From assembly GCA_009792885.1 (NCBI GenBank), contig WMCF01000012.1:11458514-11522513 (forward strand): DNA of 64,000 nt. Direction: 5' to 3'. The notes below the pieces were generated by a model. The model saw only the letters and a program-made list of their open reading frames with translations, had not been told where the DNA came from and did no database searches. Below, piece by piece: positions 34,201 through 47,519 of the stretch (the first letter of the stretch is position 1; each line of letters opens with the position of its first letter). Position numbers and translations under genes: made by a program. The DNA comes from Eremophila alpestris peregrina. Taxonomy: Eukaryota; Chordata; Aves; Passeriformes; Alaudidae.

Positions 34201-37200
34201 ATGTATGTTATTCCAACCAAAAGAAAACCAAACATATTACAACTCCCAACTGTATTAAAACACAATTAATGGATTTCTACAGCAGGCATAATTTTTCAGA
34301 AAGTCACTGACTTAAAAAAACTTAATAGTGAGCTTGCATGGAATGGTAGCAATATGGAGAGAACAGCAATGTTCAGAAAATCACAGGTGGCTTATAAAAT
34401 TTCAGATCTTTATCCATCAACATTCCTTGCTGGAAAGGACATACAGCTTATAAAGAAATTGTAAGTTATGAAGAGACTCTACAAGAAGATGGATTAATAG
34501 TATATAGTTAGTAATTCATTGCTGTATATAAATATTAGTTGGAGATATGCTGCAAATCTGACAAATTTACGGCCTTTCATTTATAGTATAAGCATTTAGA
34601 AGAACTAGACTTTTTCACATACTGACATTATTTTATGAATGTTATTTTATTGAAGACAAATTGCATATCTTTATTTAATCAGAAATATAAATATGCTCTA
34701 AATTAAAAAAAATTCAGTAACACTTTTCCTAGCCTTTAATTGTTTAAGTAATTCATTAGTCCAAAACAATTGAAAAAATACTATAAAATTAATATGCAAT
34801 TTTCTAACAGCAGAAACATTTAACTGTGTTCTAATTCTAATATAAAGAAAAAAATTCCTAATCTTAGACATATGCATAAGTCCCGGAAATAAATAGTTTA
34901 CATTATTCCTGAAACACTTTGCAGCTCCAGAACTTGCACAATTAGTAAGCTCATTCTCTCAGAAGCCCTTTTGTAGTTGTTCTTTCAGTACAAGCTTTAC
35001 TGGAAGTTGTTTATACATAAATCCTCTGTTCAAACAAATTTAATCTAAAATGCCTCCAGACCACAAATAACTATCAGTACAGAACTGAACTGGGCTTTTT
35101 TTCCCAACTCCTCTAATATTTTTGCATTTCAAAACATTTATTCACAGGTGGAATTCCAAAAGTGTTTGAAGACTTTGCCAGAAACCCAACAATTTTTCCA
35201 AAAGTACAGGGAAATATAACCATGTCTTCTTGTTACTTTTAGACTGACTGTGTGAGAACTAAATCTCTCCAAAGTGCTTCAATGATAAGTTCGCTTTGCT
35301 GTATATGTCATCACAAGTTGCATCTTGAAACCAATTTATAATTTCTTGAAATAAATTATTCTAATGGTGAGTTTCCAAAAAACTCTAATCTGGAATTCTT
35401 CAAGGCAGAGGAGCACAGGAGACCTATCGTAATTAACTAATCGCTGAATCATCAACAGAGGTTAAAAAATCTTTTCTCTTTTGTTACTCCTAACTTGAAA
35501 TTGGGAAACAAACTTGTGCAGTAGCATCATGAGATTTTTCTCCCACACTTTAGCTGCTGTAGGGAAACAAACTGAGTACACATTTTCCATTCCAGTGAAG
35601 CAAAAGCTACTTTCTCTAATAATATCTTTTTCTTGTTACATTTTAAATTAAAATTGATTTCTTTCAATGTACTTAATCTTTTCCTATGTCTGTTCTCGGC
35701 TTCTCTTCTCCTCTTTTTTCCCAGAACTCAGTTTCCCTTTCCTTTAGTTCCACCTCTGCACATTTCAATGTCAGTAAACCTATGAACATTTTTAACATCT
35801 TCTTGCCAATCAGACCAGCAGTTGGTTTTTGTCTTTTTTAATATGGATGCAGTTGGCACAACGTTATTTCTGCCTGTATTTTACGCTTGTTATCTATTGG
35901 GAACAGAAGGAAACATCACTTTGGTTCCTGAATGAAAGCAACAGATAAGCATGCCCCTTTGGGCTATCTGCTACTTCTGTTAGCCACTAATGGAGCACTG
36001 TGCATTACTGTCTCTCTCTTCTACGATGTATGCTGAAATTCCCTTCTAGCAGCCCTGAAACATTTCCATTTTCTCAGAAAATGGACTGAGAAAGCCAGAT
36101 GCCAATATACAGTCAACAGCATTAGAAAAAAAAGGTTAGGCTTCAACATTGACATTTACATATGTGCTTCTGGCCACAATTAATTCCAATGTATTCAATT
36201 CCGACTTCAGACACTGCTCCACAAAGGCAAAAGCTAGACATTAAAGGAAAGCTTATGAGGAGAAGTAATATCTCTTATTAGATCAGTTGATAGAAAGAAA
36301 TGACAAGATTCTGGCACAAAAGTCCTTGTTCAAAGGAATATAGGGTAGAAGACTTCAGATATGCTAGATGCCACATGGGACATGGATATCTTGTTTGAAA
36401 ATTTCTTTTTAAAATCACAAGACGTAATGTGAAGTCCTGCCTCAGACACCACAGAAACACACCAGTAAACATTCCCAATGTTTATGTGATACTTAGGATT
36501 TCTGAAAATAGCACACAAGTTATCCTTAGTAATGTAAATTAGATTAAAAGGCAAATTATTTATAAAATGAAATGATATTATTTTAGCTTCCATAAATAAT
36601 GTGGAGCTCAGTAATCCTTTGTTTATTCCTTTGGACAGAACGCGTAGCTACATAAGATGATGATAATTTCCCTTTTAAAAAATTAAATCTATTTTCTATG
36701 TCCCTTCATTCATCCATATGGAATATGACTCTACATTATACAGTCTGTCTGGTTTAACTCATCCACATTTACAGTTACATTAGCTTTTCTAATTCTGAAA
36801 TTTCATTTATTCCACATACTTTACCTGCATTTGTGGTTTCCAGATATGTTTATGTGGAGACAGTTCATGTTTCTATTATCTTTTATTACACATATGGAAA
36901 CATTATCAAATTAATAGAAAAATAATATTAAATTAATAAAGCAAATTTATGAACACATATCTTACATAAAATTTCCATCCCTGAAACTGATACCCCTTAA
37001 GAGTAATTTTTGCTTTCCCAGCGACAGAATATTTATGTACCTGAGAGCTTAATTTGTCTCTTTAGCTAAAGATGTCAAAACATTTTCCATTGAATAATTT
37101 CCCAAAGACAGAGTCATGCAATTTAGAAACAAAACAAGCAAAAAAAAAAGAGAACAAAAATAAAAGTTTGCTCTCAAATGACACCTTTTTAGCTCTTCAA

Positions 37201-38237
37201 GGTTTATGTAGATTACATTTATAAGTTTTTATCAACAATGTAACTACACTAAAAGCATGAAGCATGGCACAGAAAAAGTACAGAAATTAGAACAATAATA
37301 ATTAACAAATACACTTAATTTCTGCCAGTACTTGAGCACCACAGTTCTTTTTCTAAGTGTGCAACATTTTAACTGAAAACACTAACACACACAGGAAAGT
37401 ACAGAAACATAAACCTATTATCTTTGCATGTCACATGAATTTCAGAATTTCTGTCCATAACATCAGTTTATGATATTTGCATTACAAAACACTGCCATCC
37501 ATGACAGAATTTCCTATTTCCTCTTCATATTGTTAATCACCATACCTTTATAAAAACTCTCTTTATCAGCAAAAATTCATAGCTTTATACCTTGTTTCTC
37601 CTTGCGGAAAGAATCATAAAGAACCTGTTTTACCCTATCATGCTTTCAAGACAGAATGAGCTTATTAGTCTCCTGCTGCCCTCAAAGTTGTAAGTTCTGT
37701 ATCATACCACGTATTTTACTGGCCTCTGAAAACAAATTCCATAGGCTTTCTTGACCTGACAAGAAGATTTTCATCAGCTGCAGTATCTTTTAGGTAGAAT
37801 TGCAAGTCGTTATAGTAGGACTGCAAGTCCTTTTGCTACAAGGGATGACACGCTAGAGATAAGCTTCACAAAAATACAGGGCAAATGCAGAGACAGCAAA
37901 TCTCTAACATATCTTTACAGACTGCAAAGCGTTAATAAATACATTGATCTTGACCCCAGAACTTAAAGTGGCTGAGATTCTCACACTCTGATTTATGCCA
38001 GAAAAGTAATGGCTTTCCTATGAAAAAATATTTTAAAAAGGCATGCTTTAAATCATTGCAGAGTTATAGGAGCTGATTTCTGAGTACAGCTTCTAATATC
38101 TCTGCCTACCCCAAAATTGTAGAACTAATTACTTGAAATCATAATCAACTATGGGTTTATAGAGAAAGATTTTGATAATGTTTTAAAATATTTTGTCATG
38201 ATAAAGCAAGAGTCCTAATTATAAACATTTCCTGCCT
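34201..38237. other. AT-rich non-coding DNA, no gene seen
   Basis: About 4 kb of AT-rich sequence without recognisable exons, RNA genes or repeats. The overlapping minus-strand frames near 36.3-36.6 kb show no domain. Confidence 0.55.
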
Positions 38238-38798
38238 GTTGTGGCAAGATATTGGGGAGGAGAGTTGCAGGGGTGGTTTCTGTGAGAGTAGGAACTTTCA
38301 CAACATGAGACAAGACCTCTTCTCACAAGACCTACAGCACATGGAAGACTCATGTTGGAGCAGTCTGCTCCTGCAGGACTGTACCCCATGGAAGTGACCC
38401 ATGCTGGAGCTGTGTTAAAAATGCAGGATGTCAGCTGAAGTGAATGACTTAGATTTCCTTGAGGTTCATTGTCTTCTTATCTAACTAGAACTATAAAGTA
38501 ATTATTTTATTCAACTTCACACTTACAGTGTTTGCTAAAACAGTACAGTTTTTCTACATTGTTAATTTTTATCTTAAATGCATAATCATTAATCTGAACT
38601 TTGTTGATTTCTTTTATTTATCTAATTTTAACCAGGTCATTTTCTAGTATGGTATAATTCTGTCCCCGTAAAGAGTGTAGAGACATTAACAGATAAAAAG
38701 AATTTTCAATCTTATTTTCACTTCCTGTTCTGATAAGGAGGGGAAGTGAGTGAGTGGCTGGGTGGGGACATGGCAGTAATCCAAGGTCAGCCACGAGA
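38238..38798 (+). mobile_element. Degraded ERV-like element
   Basis: Two blocks resemble an avian retrovirus-related repeat I recognise. The first is at 38330-38415, where CATGGAAG...TGGAGC occurs twice 47 bp apart (38340 and 38387) around GGAGCAGTCTGCTCCTGCAG. The second is a terminal block at 38739-38796, AAGGAGGGGAAGTGAGTGAG followed by TGGCTGGGTGGGGAC and AAGGTCAGCCACGA, resembling the GGGGGAGTGA...CAACCCACCACA end of such elements. The AT-rich middle is not recognisable. Boundaries are approximate and no target-site duplication was found. Confidence 0.55.
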
Positions 38799-39494
38799 AG
38801 TGTCAGCCTTTTGATCTGAGTGCTGTCAGAATTGGTAACTTCCTGTTGTTAGAGTACAGAGGGGTAATGACTGTATTCATTTCTCCCTGAGTAGGTCATG
38901 ACATCAAGGGAGCACATATGTGTTCTTCTTCTCCAGGTTTTAAATATTGAAAGGATTTTATCATCTGAAATATACACAGATTATTCAAACAAAACTGAGC
39001 TAACTTTTGCCGCTTCTTGTCAAGAAGTGATTTATTCTGATCATAAAATTTAGAAGCTGAAAAATAATTTTCACATTATGTCATTTCAAGACCTCCATCT
39101 AATCATTTTGCTGTAAAAAAAATTAAAAAGTTATAAAAATCTCTCAAACTCCCCATCAGATTTATCACAGCAAATTTGCTACTCAAATAAAAATCCGGTG
39201 ATCAGCATGACCTTGATTATGTCAGCAGCTAAAATATTTTTAAATGTCTTTTTATCTATCTTTTCTTCCAGTCTATAGTTGCAGCTATAGCCTCTGATTC
39301 TTTAGAGGAACAGCTGAAATAATATATCTAACCAATTACTCATCAAGACAATGTACTCCTTCACTTTGCTGATGACTGGCTAAAGCTTTGAAGCATGAAA
39401 TTTGATTTTGTTACTGGTTTAATGTATAGATGAAAGTACAAAGAACATTAAAATGTCAATGCATTAAATTTTGTTTTCCCCAGTAGTCTTGAAA

Positions 39495-39532
39495 GATGAT
39501 GATGATGATGAGCAGGATGAGGAGGAGGAGGA
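39495..39532. repeat. GAT and GAG trinucleotide repeat
   Basis: Five GAT units, a short interruption (GAGCAG) and then GAT followed by GAG units. Confidence 0.85.
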
Positions 39533-41710
39533 AAATGGGGAATTGGAGATTTAAATATGTCACAGTCCAAATGAACCAAAGCAGTCCTATATTTATTAAA
39601 ACCTTGCACAGAGGTTATAAAAATTTTCTGGAGTGAAGTATACCTTTGAAATAGTTGTGTTATCAAAGGATTGAAATTTGCCTTACTCTGATAATATTTA
39701 AATATCTCATCTAGAATATTTATTTCTAATTCCAGTACATGTCTAAAAGTTGGGTCTCAGTAACTGGTTTTATGTCATCAATTTGTCTTCAAAGCTAAAC
39801 AGCTGTCCTCTCCTTTCCATTACAGTAGTGTGCATATACATATATATATATTCATGTAGAATTCATCCCTCAGTCATCTCTCTGATTAAGCTAGACAACT
39901 TAATCTTCAGAGGTCTTGAATTTTAAGGGTCACTTGATTCTATTTTCAGAATGAAAGCTCTGTCTTCCATCCCTGGCAAACAGGTCTATCCCTAAAACGC
40001 ATGGCTGAGTGAATAATCATCATTCATGTATGCTACATTTTGGTATTTCTTAAATAAATTGTCCTATTTTTTAATATGGAAACATGGAGAAACTAATGCA
40101 TATGGCAGGAAAATGACAGAAAAGAGTGGAAACAGCTAGCTAGCAAAATAAAATGCAATTTAGTTACATTTTGATACTGCAGACACTGCAATCATGATGG
40201 TGACCAAACTGCTTATAAAGAATTCTCAGGGTAAGAAGGAGCAAATCCAGAAATTTCTCTACCAATGTAACCCTTCTAAATTTCTCTACTGTAACCCTAG
40301 AGCCAGATTCAGAATTTATAGGCAATGAAGTCTGTGAAAAATACGATAAACAGATAGCTTACAGATAAGCAGTTACTGCAGAGATCAGAAATACTTCCAA
40401 AGGAGAGGAAGAAGGAAAAAAAAAGAGAAACTTCGCATACAGTTTCAGCACACTGCCAAATCCCTACTCAGATCATAGTTATTTTCTAAGGTGATTTTTG
40501 AGATCATGTTCATTAAATTTAAAAACAATCAAACAAATAAACAAACAAACAAAAAACCCCAAAAAACCAAAACCCAACAATAAAATACCACCACATGTAA
40601 GTTAATTCCAGAGCTGAAAAAGAAGATATAGTAGAAGATATTGGAGGAACTGGTTGAACAAATTGTCTTCTGATGTGCTGGTATGCAGTACCGTGACATG
40701 AGGCAAGCCCAGCTGGTGATGAATTCTCAGACAAAACATATTGTAAATGCTTTTTTATCACAAAGCCATAGAATCATGAATAATTTAGCAGGTAGGGAAC
40801 ATGGGAGTGATTTGTCTAGTTGAGTTCTCCACTTAAAGCAGAGACAACCACGCTTGGATTGTATGTTGTCAAGTTTGGAATGGAGGCAATAAAAACAAGG
40901 AACTCCAGGAAATCTAGTTCACAGTTTCATTACCAGAAAAATCCTGTATTTAATAGGTTTTCTTGATTCTTCTAGAAGCTGTTACCCTGTAAACCCTAGT
41001 AAACACCGCTTAATAAGGGAGAGATACTACTAAACTTCAAACCACTATTAAATTTTGAAAGCTGAATTTTTTTGTTTAAAGATAAAAGTACCCCTCCAAT
41101 TTAAAAACAGAATGATGCACTACCTCTCTAAATTTCCTATTTAATGCTGACTGCTTGGAAAGAGGATCATGTTTTCTGTTTTCCTCTCTTACCAAATACA
41201 ACACATGCCCTTTTTCTTCTATGTCTACATATTTGAGAAACAAAGGATATATGTGGTATGTGGGATATGAATTTGTGGTTCTTCTGAGGCATATGTAGAA
41301 TCTAAGCAGGAAGGAATTTAAAGTGAGGAATAATAATGTATGCAGATATATAAAATTTTATGTATTACTAGAGCAACACTGTTAATTAAAGGCTTTGTTT
41401 AAGAAGACTGTGAGACATTGGCAGCGAATAATGTAGTAATTGTAAGCCAAGTAAGATGACTAAAAAGTTAATCTCAGTAAATATCCCTGATGACTCTTTG
41501 TGACATCTTTTTAACTTAACAATGATTCTGTTTAGTCCTATAAAAACAGTCACCTGATACACGTATCCAAGTGTTCTGACAGTTGATGTAATCTAAGATG
41601 TGGTTGCAGAAGTTTGTGATAGATACTTCAGACCAACTTTTTTTTTAATATATTTTATGATCTAAATGAAGATACAGCTCATCAAACTGGCAAATTTTCA
41701 GAAATTCGAG

Positions 41711-41730
41711 TGATGATGATGATGATGATG
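41711..41730. repeat. (TGA)6 trinucleotide repeat
   Basis: Six perfect TGA units plus a partial one. Confidence 0.9.
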
Positions 41731-42769
41731 TAAAGTGTCAGACCTTGACCTGATGAAACTCACAGAGCTGCAGCTTCAAAATGTTTGGCAATCATTTCTT
41801 GGCTTCTGGACATTTGTTAAAGCAAGATAAAATCAGCCTGAGTCAAGGCAAATCCATCAGATCCTAAAACTCTGCACTGTTGGATTGATCTAAAACTTTC
41901 TATCAATCAAAACTGGCAAAAATAACACCTACTAGGTTTTGGGATTTGAAGAAAAAAATCTTTTAGGCTTTAGAAGTTCTAAATTCTTAACTTATTCCTT
42001 TCTTATTTATTTGGCTTTAAACAAATAATGTGTTTGGGTTTTCTGGGATTTCCTATGGATTGTGTTTAAAGTTTCATGTAAATTAAACTCCTGTGCTTCT
42101 GAAAATATAGGCCAAGATAATCCCAACAAGTAATCTTGGCAAATGTCAGAGAAAGAGCCCAAGTTCATTGTGCAAGGATAAAATCAGTAAGAAGTCTCCT
42201 GTTCTCCTGAATATATTGTTCATCATCCACTCACTATTCATCCAAACCAATTCAATACAATCTGCTTACCACTGTCTTTAGTTCATAAAGCATGTGTCTG
42301 AAATGTGCTAGGGTAATCTGGCCAAATGTATCAGGTGTGCTCTAACTTCCCTTTAGCTTTATAAATATTGTGAAAGGCTTGTTCAGTAGCAAAGAAAGGC
42401 ATTATCAAGAAGGGATGTGATTACTAATACATTCTGATTTGATTTCAGAAATCCTTCACTCTGCATCTGTAATCCCTGGATAAAGAATGGTTCTGCTATT
42501 TAAACAATTTTAAAGAGTGGCATAAATCCATGTTCAGAAATCACATAGATGGATCTCATTTTTAAGCTTCACACATCACTGATTATTTTTGTCACAGTTC
42601 CAGAAAAAATACAGAAAGCAAAAGATCTGCAATTTATAAATTTAAGACCATCTTTCTTATCCTTCCTTCTGAAAAACATCTACTTTAACAAAAGTTATGA
42701 TTGGAAAGATTCTAATTTATTCAGAAATCCTAGGCATAAGGGTCTTTGGCTTATTTCCAGCATTCTTTG

Positions 42770-43178
42770 GAATTCGATTGCTGGGGTTCCCTCTCAGGGT
42801 TCGATTCTCGGCTAGCTCCTGAAACCCCATGGGTTACTCCAGCGAGGAATGAAGGGCAAAAGACAGGGGCGCTCTTTTTCCTCTCAGGGCTGTGATCCCA
42901 CTCTATTCCGTCCAAGAGAAGTGAAAAAGAGGGGGAGACCTCCCTCGTCTTGACCCTTTAACCCCTCGGGAGAAGGGGGAAGGGGAGGGGGAAGGGACGG
43001 GGGGAACCACAACCAATGGGAAGCAGTCCAGGGGCGGGGGAAAGGGGGCGTGGGGGAAGGAGTAAACTAAAGGTAACAAAACACAGAGGTGTTTTCCAGG
43101 ACAGACCATGTGCAGGTATAATAACTATCCAGTGCAATATAATAACAAAATGGATCAACCATTTAGTGCAACACAACA
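42770..43178 (-). mobile_element. GC-rich ERV LTR, minus strand
   Basis: An abrupt GC- and CpG-rich island. Read on the minus strand it has the order of a retroviral LTR: a candidate start TGTTGTGTTGCAC (from 43178), an inverted CCAAT box (plus-strand AACCAATGGG at 43011-43020), C-rich promoter-type sequence, a TTAAAG TATA-like site (about 42955), then CTTCATTCCTCGCTGGAGTAACC, a decayed form of the CTGGAATAAACC poly(A) region of avian LTRs, and GAACCCTGAGAGGGAACC at the 3' side. No matching target-site duplication was found, so both ends are approximate and the copy may be truncated. Confidence 0.6.
42968..43058 (+). other. G-quadruplex-prone G-run cluster
   Basis: Six G runs of 3-6 bases at 42968-43004, each 1-4 bases apart, then four more at 43031-43056 (GGGG, GGGGG, GGGGG, GGGGG) with loops of 1-3 bases. 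Both groups satisfy the four-run G-quadruplex pattern on the plus strand. This is the C-rich promoter region of the minus-strand LTR. Confidence 0.75.
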
Positions 43179-43869
43179 TTAGATATCCTACTATCTTTGT
43201 TTTTGTGAATGAATCTGAGAATCTAAAATAGCTATTAGAGACACAAAGACTATCAAATCCTGTAGTAGTTTATTTCCGGAATCAGAATAGCTACTGTCTG
43301 CTTCCAAGAACTAGGGAATGGTGAATGTGTTACTCATGCAGAAGCTGCATTGAAGATGTGATCTAGAGTAACACCTGTTCAAATAAGTTTTTTGTATTCT
43401 ATCATCAGGGAACTGACAACTAGACTTGCTTTGCATGCAGTCCTTTATAATTTACCTTGAATATAAAAGTTATGCTGGAAAGGAAAAGATAATTTCCTCC
43501 TAAACCAAAAAAGTTCTCTCACAATACTATATGAAGAGCAGATTTACTTAAGTGACTCTTCCTTGTTAATGATAAAATACAGATGAATATATTTTTTTCA
43601 GTCATCCCATCATCATGGGTCTGTGTTTGACCCTGGCTATCATCACCAGGCCCAGTCCTGACACCCTCCTGCAGTCTGATATGACAGCTAGAATCCAGTC
43701 TGCCCTCATGCCCATACAACTGGGTGATGTCCTGCTCTGGTGTTACCCTAGGGAATCCCCACCACTCCTGGCTCAAGAGATCCCCTATCCCATATAACAC
43801 CTTGAAATAGATTGTGGAAAGTAAGATCATGGGAACACAAGACAGATCACATTTAACATATTTAACACC
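43179..43869. other. Non-coding DNA with an unassigned GC-richer patch
   Basis: 43610-43800 is richer in GC than its surroundings and open in several frames (157 codons on minus, 60 on plus), but I recognise no protein or repeat. It abuts a CR1 fragment, so it may belong to another transposon. Confidence 0.4.
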
Positions 43870-44215
43870 TTTATTAGTTTTCTGGATGACAGAGAAAAGG
43901 CTCAAGGCAGATCCCATCAAAGTATGTACAAATCTGAAGGGAGAGTGCAAAGATGATGGAATCAGGCTTTTTTCAGAGGTGTCTGGTGACAAGATCAGAG
44001 GAAATGAGAAGAAACTGAAACATAGGAGGGTCTATCTGAACACAAAATACTCTTTTTTCCCTTCTGGCAACCAACCACTGAAAAAGCCCAGACAGATTGT
44101 GGGATCTTTGTCCTTGTAGCTCAAAAGCCATTCTGGACAAGTGTCTTGGAAACCTGGTCTAGGTGATCCTGCATAAACAGAAGTTTTTTACTAGGTGCAA
44201 TCCAGAGGTTCATTC
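43870..44215 (+). mobile_element. CR1 retrotransposon 3' fragment
   Basis: From about 43880 it follows the C-terminal ORF2 and 3' part of CR1: GAGAAAAGGCTCAAGGCAGA (family GAGAAGAGAAGGCTC...), TACAAATCTGAAGGGAGAG, GATCAGAGGAAATGAGAAG, ACTGAAACATAGGAGGGT, and at 44128-44165 CCATTCTGGACAAG...CTGGTCTAGGTGATCCTGC, the segment before the stop of ORF2. It is 5' truncated, with heavy point mutation. The 101-codon frame at 43814-44119 partly covers it but is not intact. Confidence 0.75.
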
Positions 44216-47200
44216 AAGTTTCAACCTTTCCCTAGGCTGGCTGAATCCTCACAATGCAGGAATAGCTTTTGACATCATAACTTCCATTCATTGCCTTGTT
44301 TCTTCTATCCTAAAGTTAGACCTAGTTTTCAGTCTTATGGTTCTCCTAATATGGTAGATTTGATAAACTGTTTTCAAAACCTTCTTTATGGCTTCATTTG
44401 GTAATAACTTGATCAAAAGTAATTGAAGCCATTTATATAGTAAGAGAAGAACTTGCTGTGATACAGATTGAATAGTCAGTACACTAGATGAATAGCCACA
44501 AATATCAGATCCTACTGTTCCTTGTTTAGGAACATATAACAAAAAGTCTTGAGATATTTTATTGGCTTGATTTAGAAGATGGGAGATTAATGCAAGATAT
44601 GGAGTCCAAATAATCTGGTGTGTTGTTAGTGTGAGACTGACATTCTTAACATCAGTTTACTAAGCCAAGAAATTATCTACAAAAAACAAACAAAAAATTT
44701 TTAAATAATGGCTGAGGAAAGAAAAAGGAGATAAAACCTCTTGTCAGACATAATAACATTTAGTCAACTGATAATATAGTATTAGATCTTTTAGGCTTGC
44801 AGGTAACTATTAAGATTCTTCACTAAATTTAGTTTTGTATCTAATATAATTCTTTAGGAGTATTTTCAATGCATAATCTAATTATCAATGCTATCCTGGC
44901 TATGCTATTACAGATTGCATACTATTTGCATTCAAATATACATAAAGAAACAATGTGAGAAGTCAAATATCTTCATTAAATGGAGAAACTATACCTGTAA
45001 CAGTTTAAAGAGTTGTAATATTTCTCCTCCCTTATTTTGATAGTGGTACTTTAATTAATAAAAAAGCTGAATGTTGATTCAATTAATTCAGTAATTTCTC
45101 ACCTATCATAATATATTCTTAGTAATTCAGGTAGCACATAATTAAATCTTTTTACTTAACATAGAATATTGGCGTAAAGCTTAGTATTAATTTTTAATAT
45201 ACTTGAAGGTCATGCTTACATATTGTAGATTCTTTCTGCTTACACAATCAAAAACCACAAAGTAAACACACTGTTATATCTAAATTCAGATATTCAGCAA
45301 AGAAGCTGGGACTATGTTGTACATATCAGATCTTAAAAAGCACACTTGCCCTAGGCATTTCCACAATCTATAAATTCCATATCTTACACAATGCAAAACT
45401 CAGCTTTCTGTGTTGAACATTATCTTCTTGAACTGTTTCACTTCTGAACACATTAAATTACAAGTAATAAAGAGTTCAAACCTGATTTTTTTCCCAAAGC
45501 AATTCAAATATGATTCTGCTTGTTAAGTACAACTCAAATGTGCTTCACTATATAAAACTAAAAAAAAAATAGATATTCCTCAGGGTCTTAGTCTTAAAGC
45601 ACTTTATGCTGAACAAATACAGGATTTGCTCAATTTTCATAATAAATCTGATTCCCATGCAATTTCCTTCTTCTCATTCCTATAAAAGTGTTATCAGATC
45701 CTACAACATGCCTACATAGTTATCTGTAGCATTGAAATAAAAGCAGAGCCAGCCAGGAGTTTTTTGACCTAATCATATTAGTTACATTTTCATAACCTCT
45801 CTCACAACTTTCAGAATCTTGGCGTCCAGAATGATTAATCTAAAGGAGGGCAAGGAGCTGGAGTGGGAACTAAACTAAACCAAACCAGGTCAAAAAACCC
45901 CAAACCTAGACTACCACTCTTCAACCAACAGATTCTTCTCTACTTTCCCTGTTATTCCAGTTCCATTCACCTCAGTAATAAGGCTATCTATACACAGATC
46001 TTTTTAGTCCTTCTTACTGTTTTAAATCTTCTATCACCTAACAATTGCTTTACTTTTGCATTTCTGTCCTGACAAAATTCACGTATTTTTGATTTCTGTC
46101 AAGTTTAATATTTTATTTGCTCATGAGGAAAGAAATTGTCTGCATATCTCAGCCAGGTCATATGGGAAAACTGTCAAGATCCCCTTTATTCCAGCTGTCA
46201 TAAGAAAATAGTGCAAATATCATAATCAATATCCTTTACCAGCTTATTATTGTTGTTATCATTAATACTACTAATATTATTTCCAATACACAGTTTTTTT
46301 AAGAAACCAGTACATGTGCATGAGCTTTTTTTCCTTTGAGATTTCATAATGACACCCAGTTCACATTGAAACTGCACTTAAGTATATTTGATTTCTACCA
46401 GGTTTGGTGTAAGGCCCCAGGCTCTCATACTGACCTTGCAGTGCAGGGTCTCAGGACCCTGACGTGCCTATCCAAACCTGTGCTTGTTTTAATTTGCTTT
46501 AACAAGTATCTGATGTATTTCTGATCAAGAACTGCTCAAGTTTACTAACACAACTAGTTGGTCTCAGCAGAGTGCAGTCCTGTCTGTGAGCTAGTATTAC
46601 TACAAAGCACTCACAGGCATATGAGAGAACTACTTCAGGTGTCTCACATGTTTCAAATTTTCATTTTTTGTTCTTTGACCAGGTTTACTAACATGGTGAT
46701 CATTTGCAGCTGATTTACTTCTTTTCAATCTCAAGTTGTCTCCAGCTCAAATATAATACTCTCTGTCACATCCCTGTGCCAACTTCATTCCAGAATACTT
46801 ACATCTAAAAAGGATGAGAGAAGGGATCTTTTACAATACAACCCAATATTTTTGGTTGACATGATTAAGTTCCATTTAATGAGTGATTCTTGAGATGTAT
46901 TTTGGACAGCACTCAAAAATTCCTCAAAAACAAGTCACTAACAGCAAACACCTCTTGATAAACACTGCCTTCTAAAAAGAAAAGAAAATAAAGTAATACA
47001 AAATATTGAAAACAAATCAGAATCTAATGATAGAACCTTAGGCAGTGACAGGATCATTATAGAAGTTTCCAAAAAGAAATATATAGTTTATATAAGTATT
47101 ATATATTTATATAATATGTAGCAAAATACACAGGAACAGTAGCTCATATTTAAGAGTAATTCAACAACAGAATGAAAAAAACCTGAAGATAAATAGTCAG

Positions 47201-47519
47201 TATTTGGGACAGAGTGCAGTCAGCAAACAGACAAAACATTTTAGCTGTTGTTTTCCCCACTACTACTTCTAAGAAAAGAGCTACTGAACTTCAGTTATTT
47301 GATGTTAAAAGCTATTATTGTCCATTCAAATTAGGCTAAGAAAGATTGAAAATTACTTCTGTTTTCACCAGCTTGAAGGAATCAATGAAATGGTTCTTGT
47401 GAATTCAAAGAAATTGCAATTGCACCACCTTGCTAACAGAATTATTGAATTCCTGGTATAAAAGCAAATTCACTGTGTCTTTTGTAAAAAGAGAGTTTTG
47501 ATGAATGTTTAGCCTAGAC
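44216..47519. other. AT-rich non-coding DNA, no gene seen
   Basis: No exon, RNA gene or repeat family recognised. Confidence 0.55.

Larger units (their letters stand above)
38799..42769. other. AT-rich non-coding DNA with short microsatellites
   Basis: Holds a GAT/GAG-type trinucleotide stretch (39495-39532), a TA-rich run (39835-39851), an AAAC/AAAACCC-rich stretch near 40520-40575 and (TGA)6 at 41711-41730. No exon or transposon is recognised. Confidence 0.55.

Noticed and set aside
42745..43185. Target-site duplication for the minus-strand LTR
   Set aside because: I compared 4-5 bp flanks at all nearby TG and CA candidates and found no match, so none is claimed.
43519..43992. 157-codon minus-strand frame as a gene
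   Set aside because: Its start region is antisense to a CR1 3' fragment and the rest has no recognisable domain. Only the unexplained GC patch was kept, as a finding.
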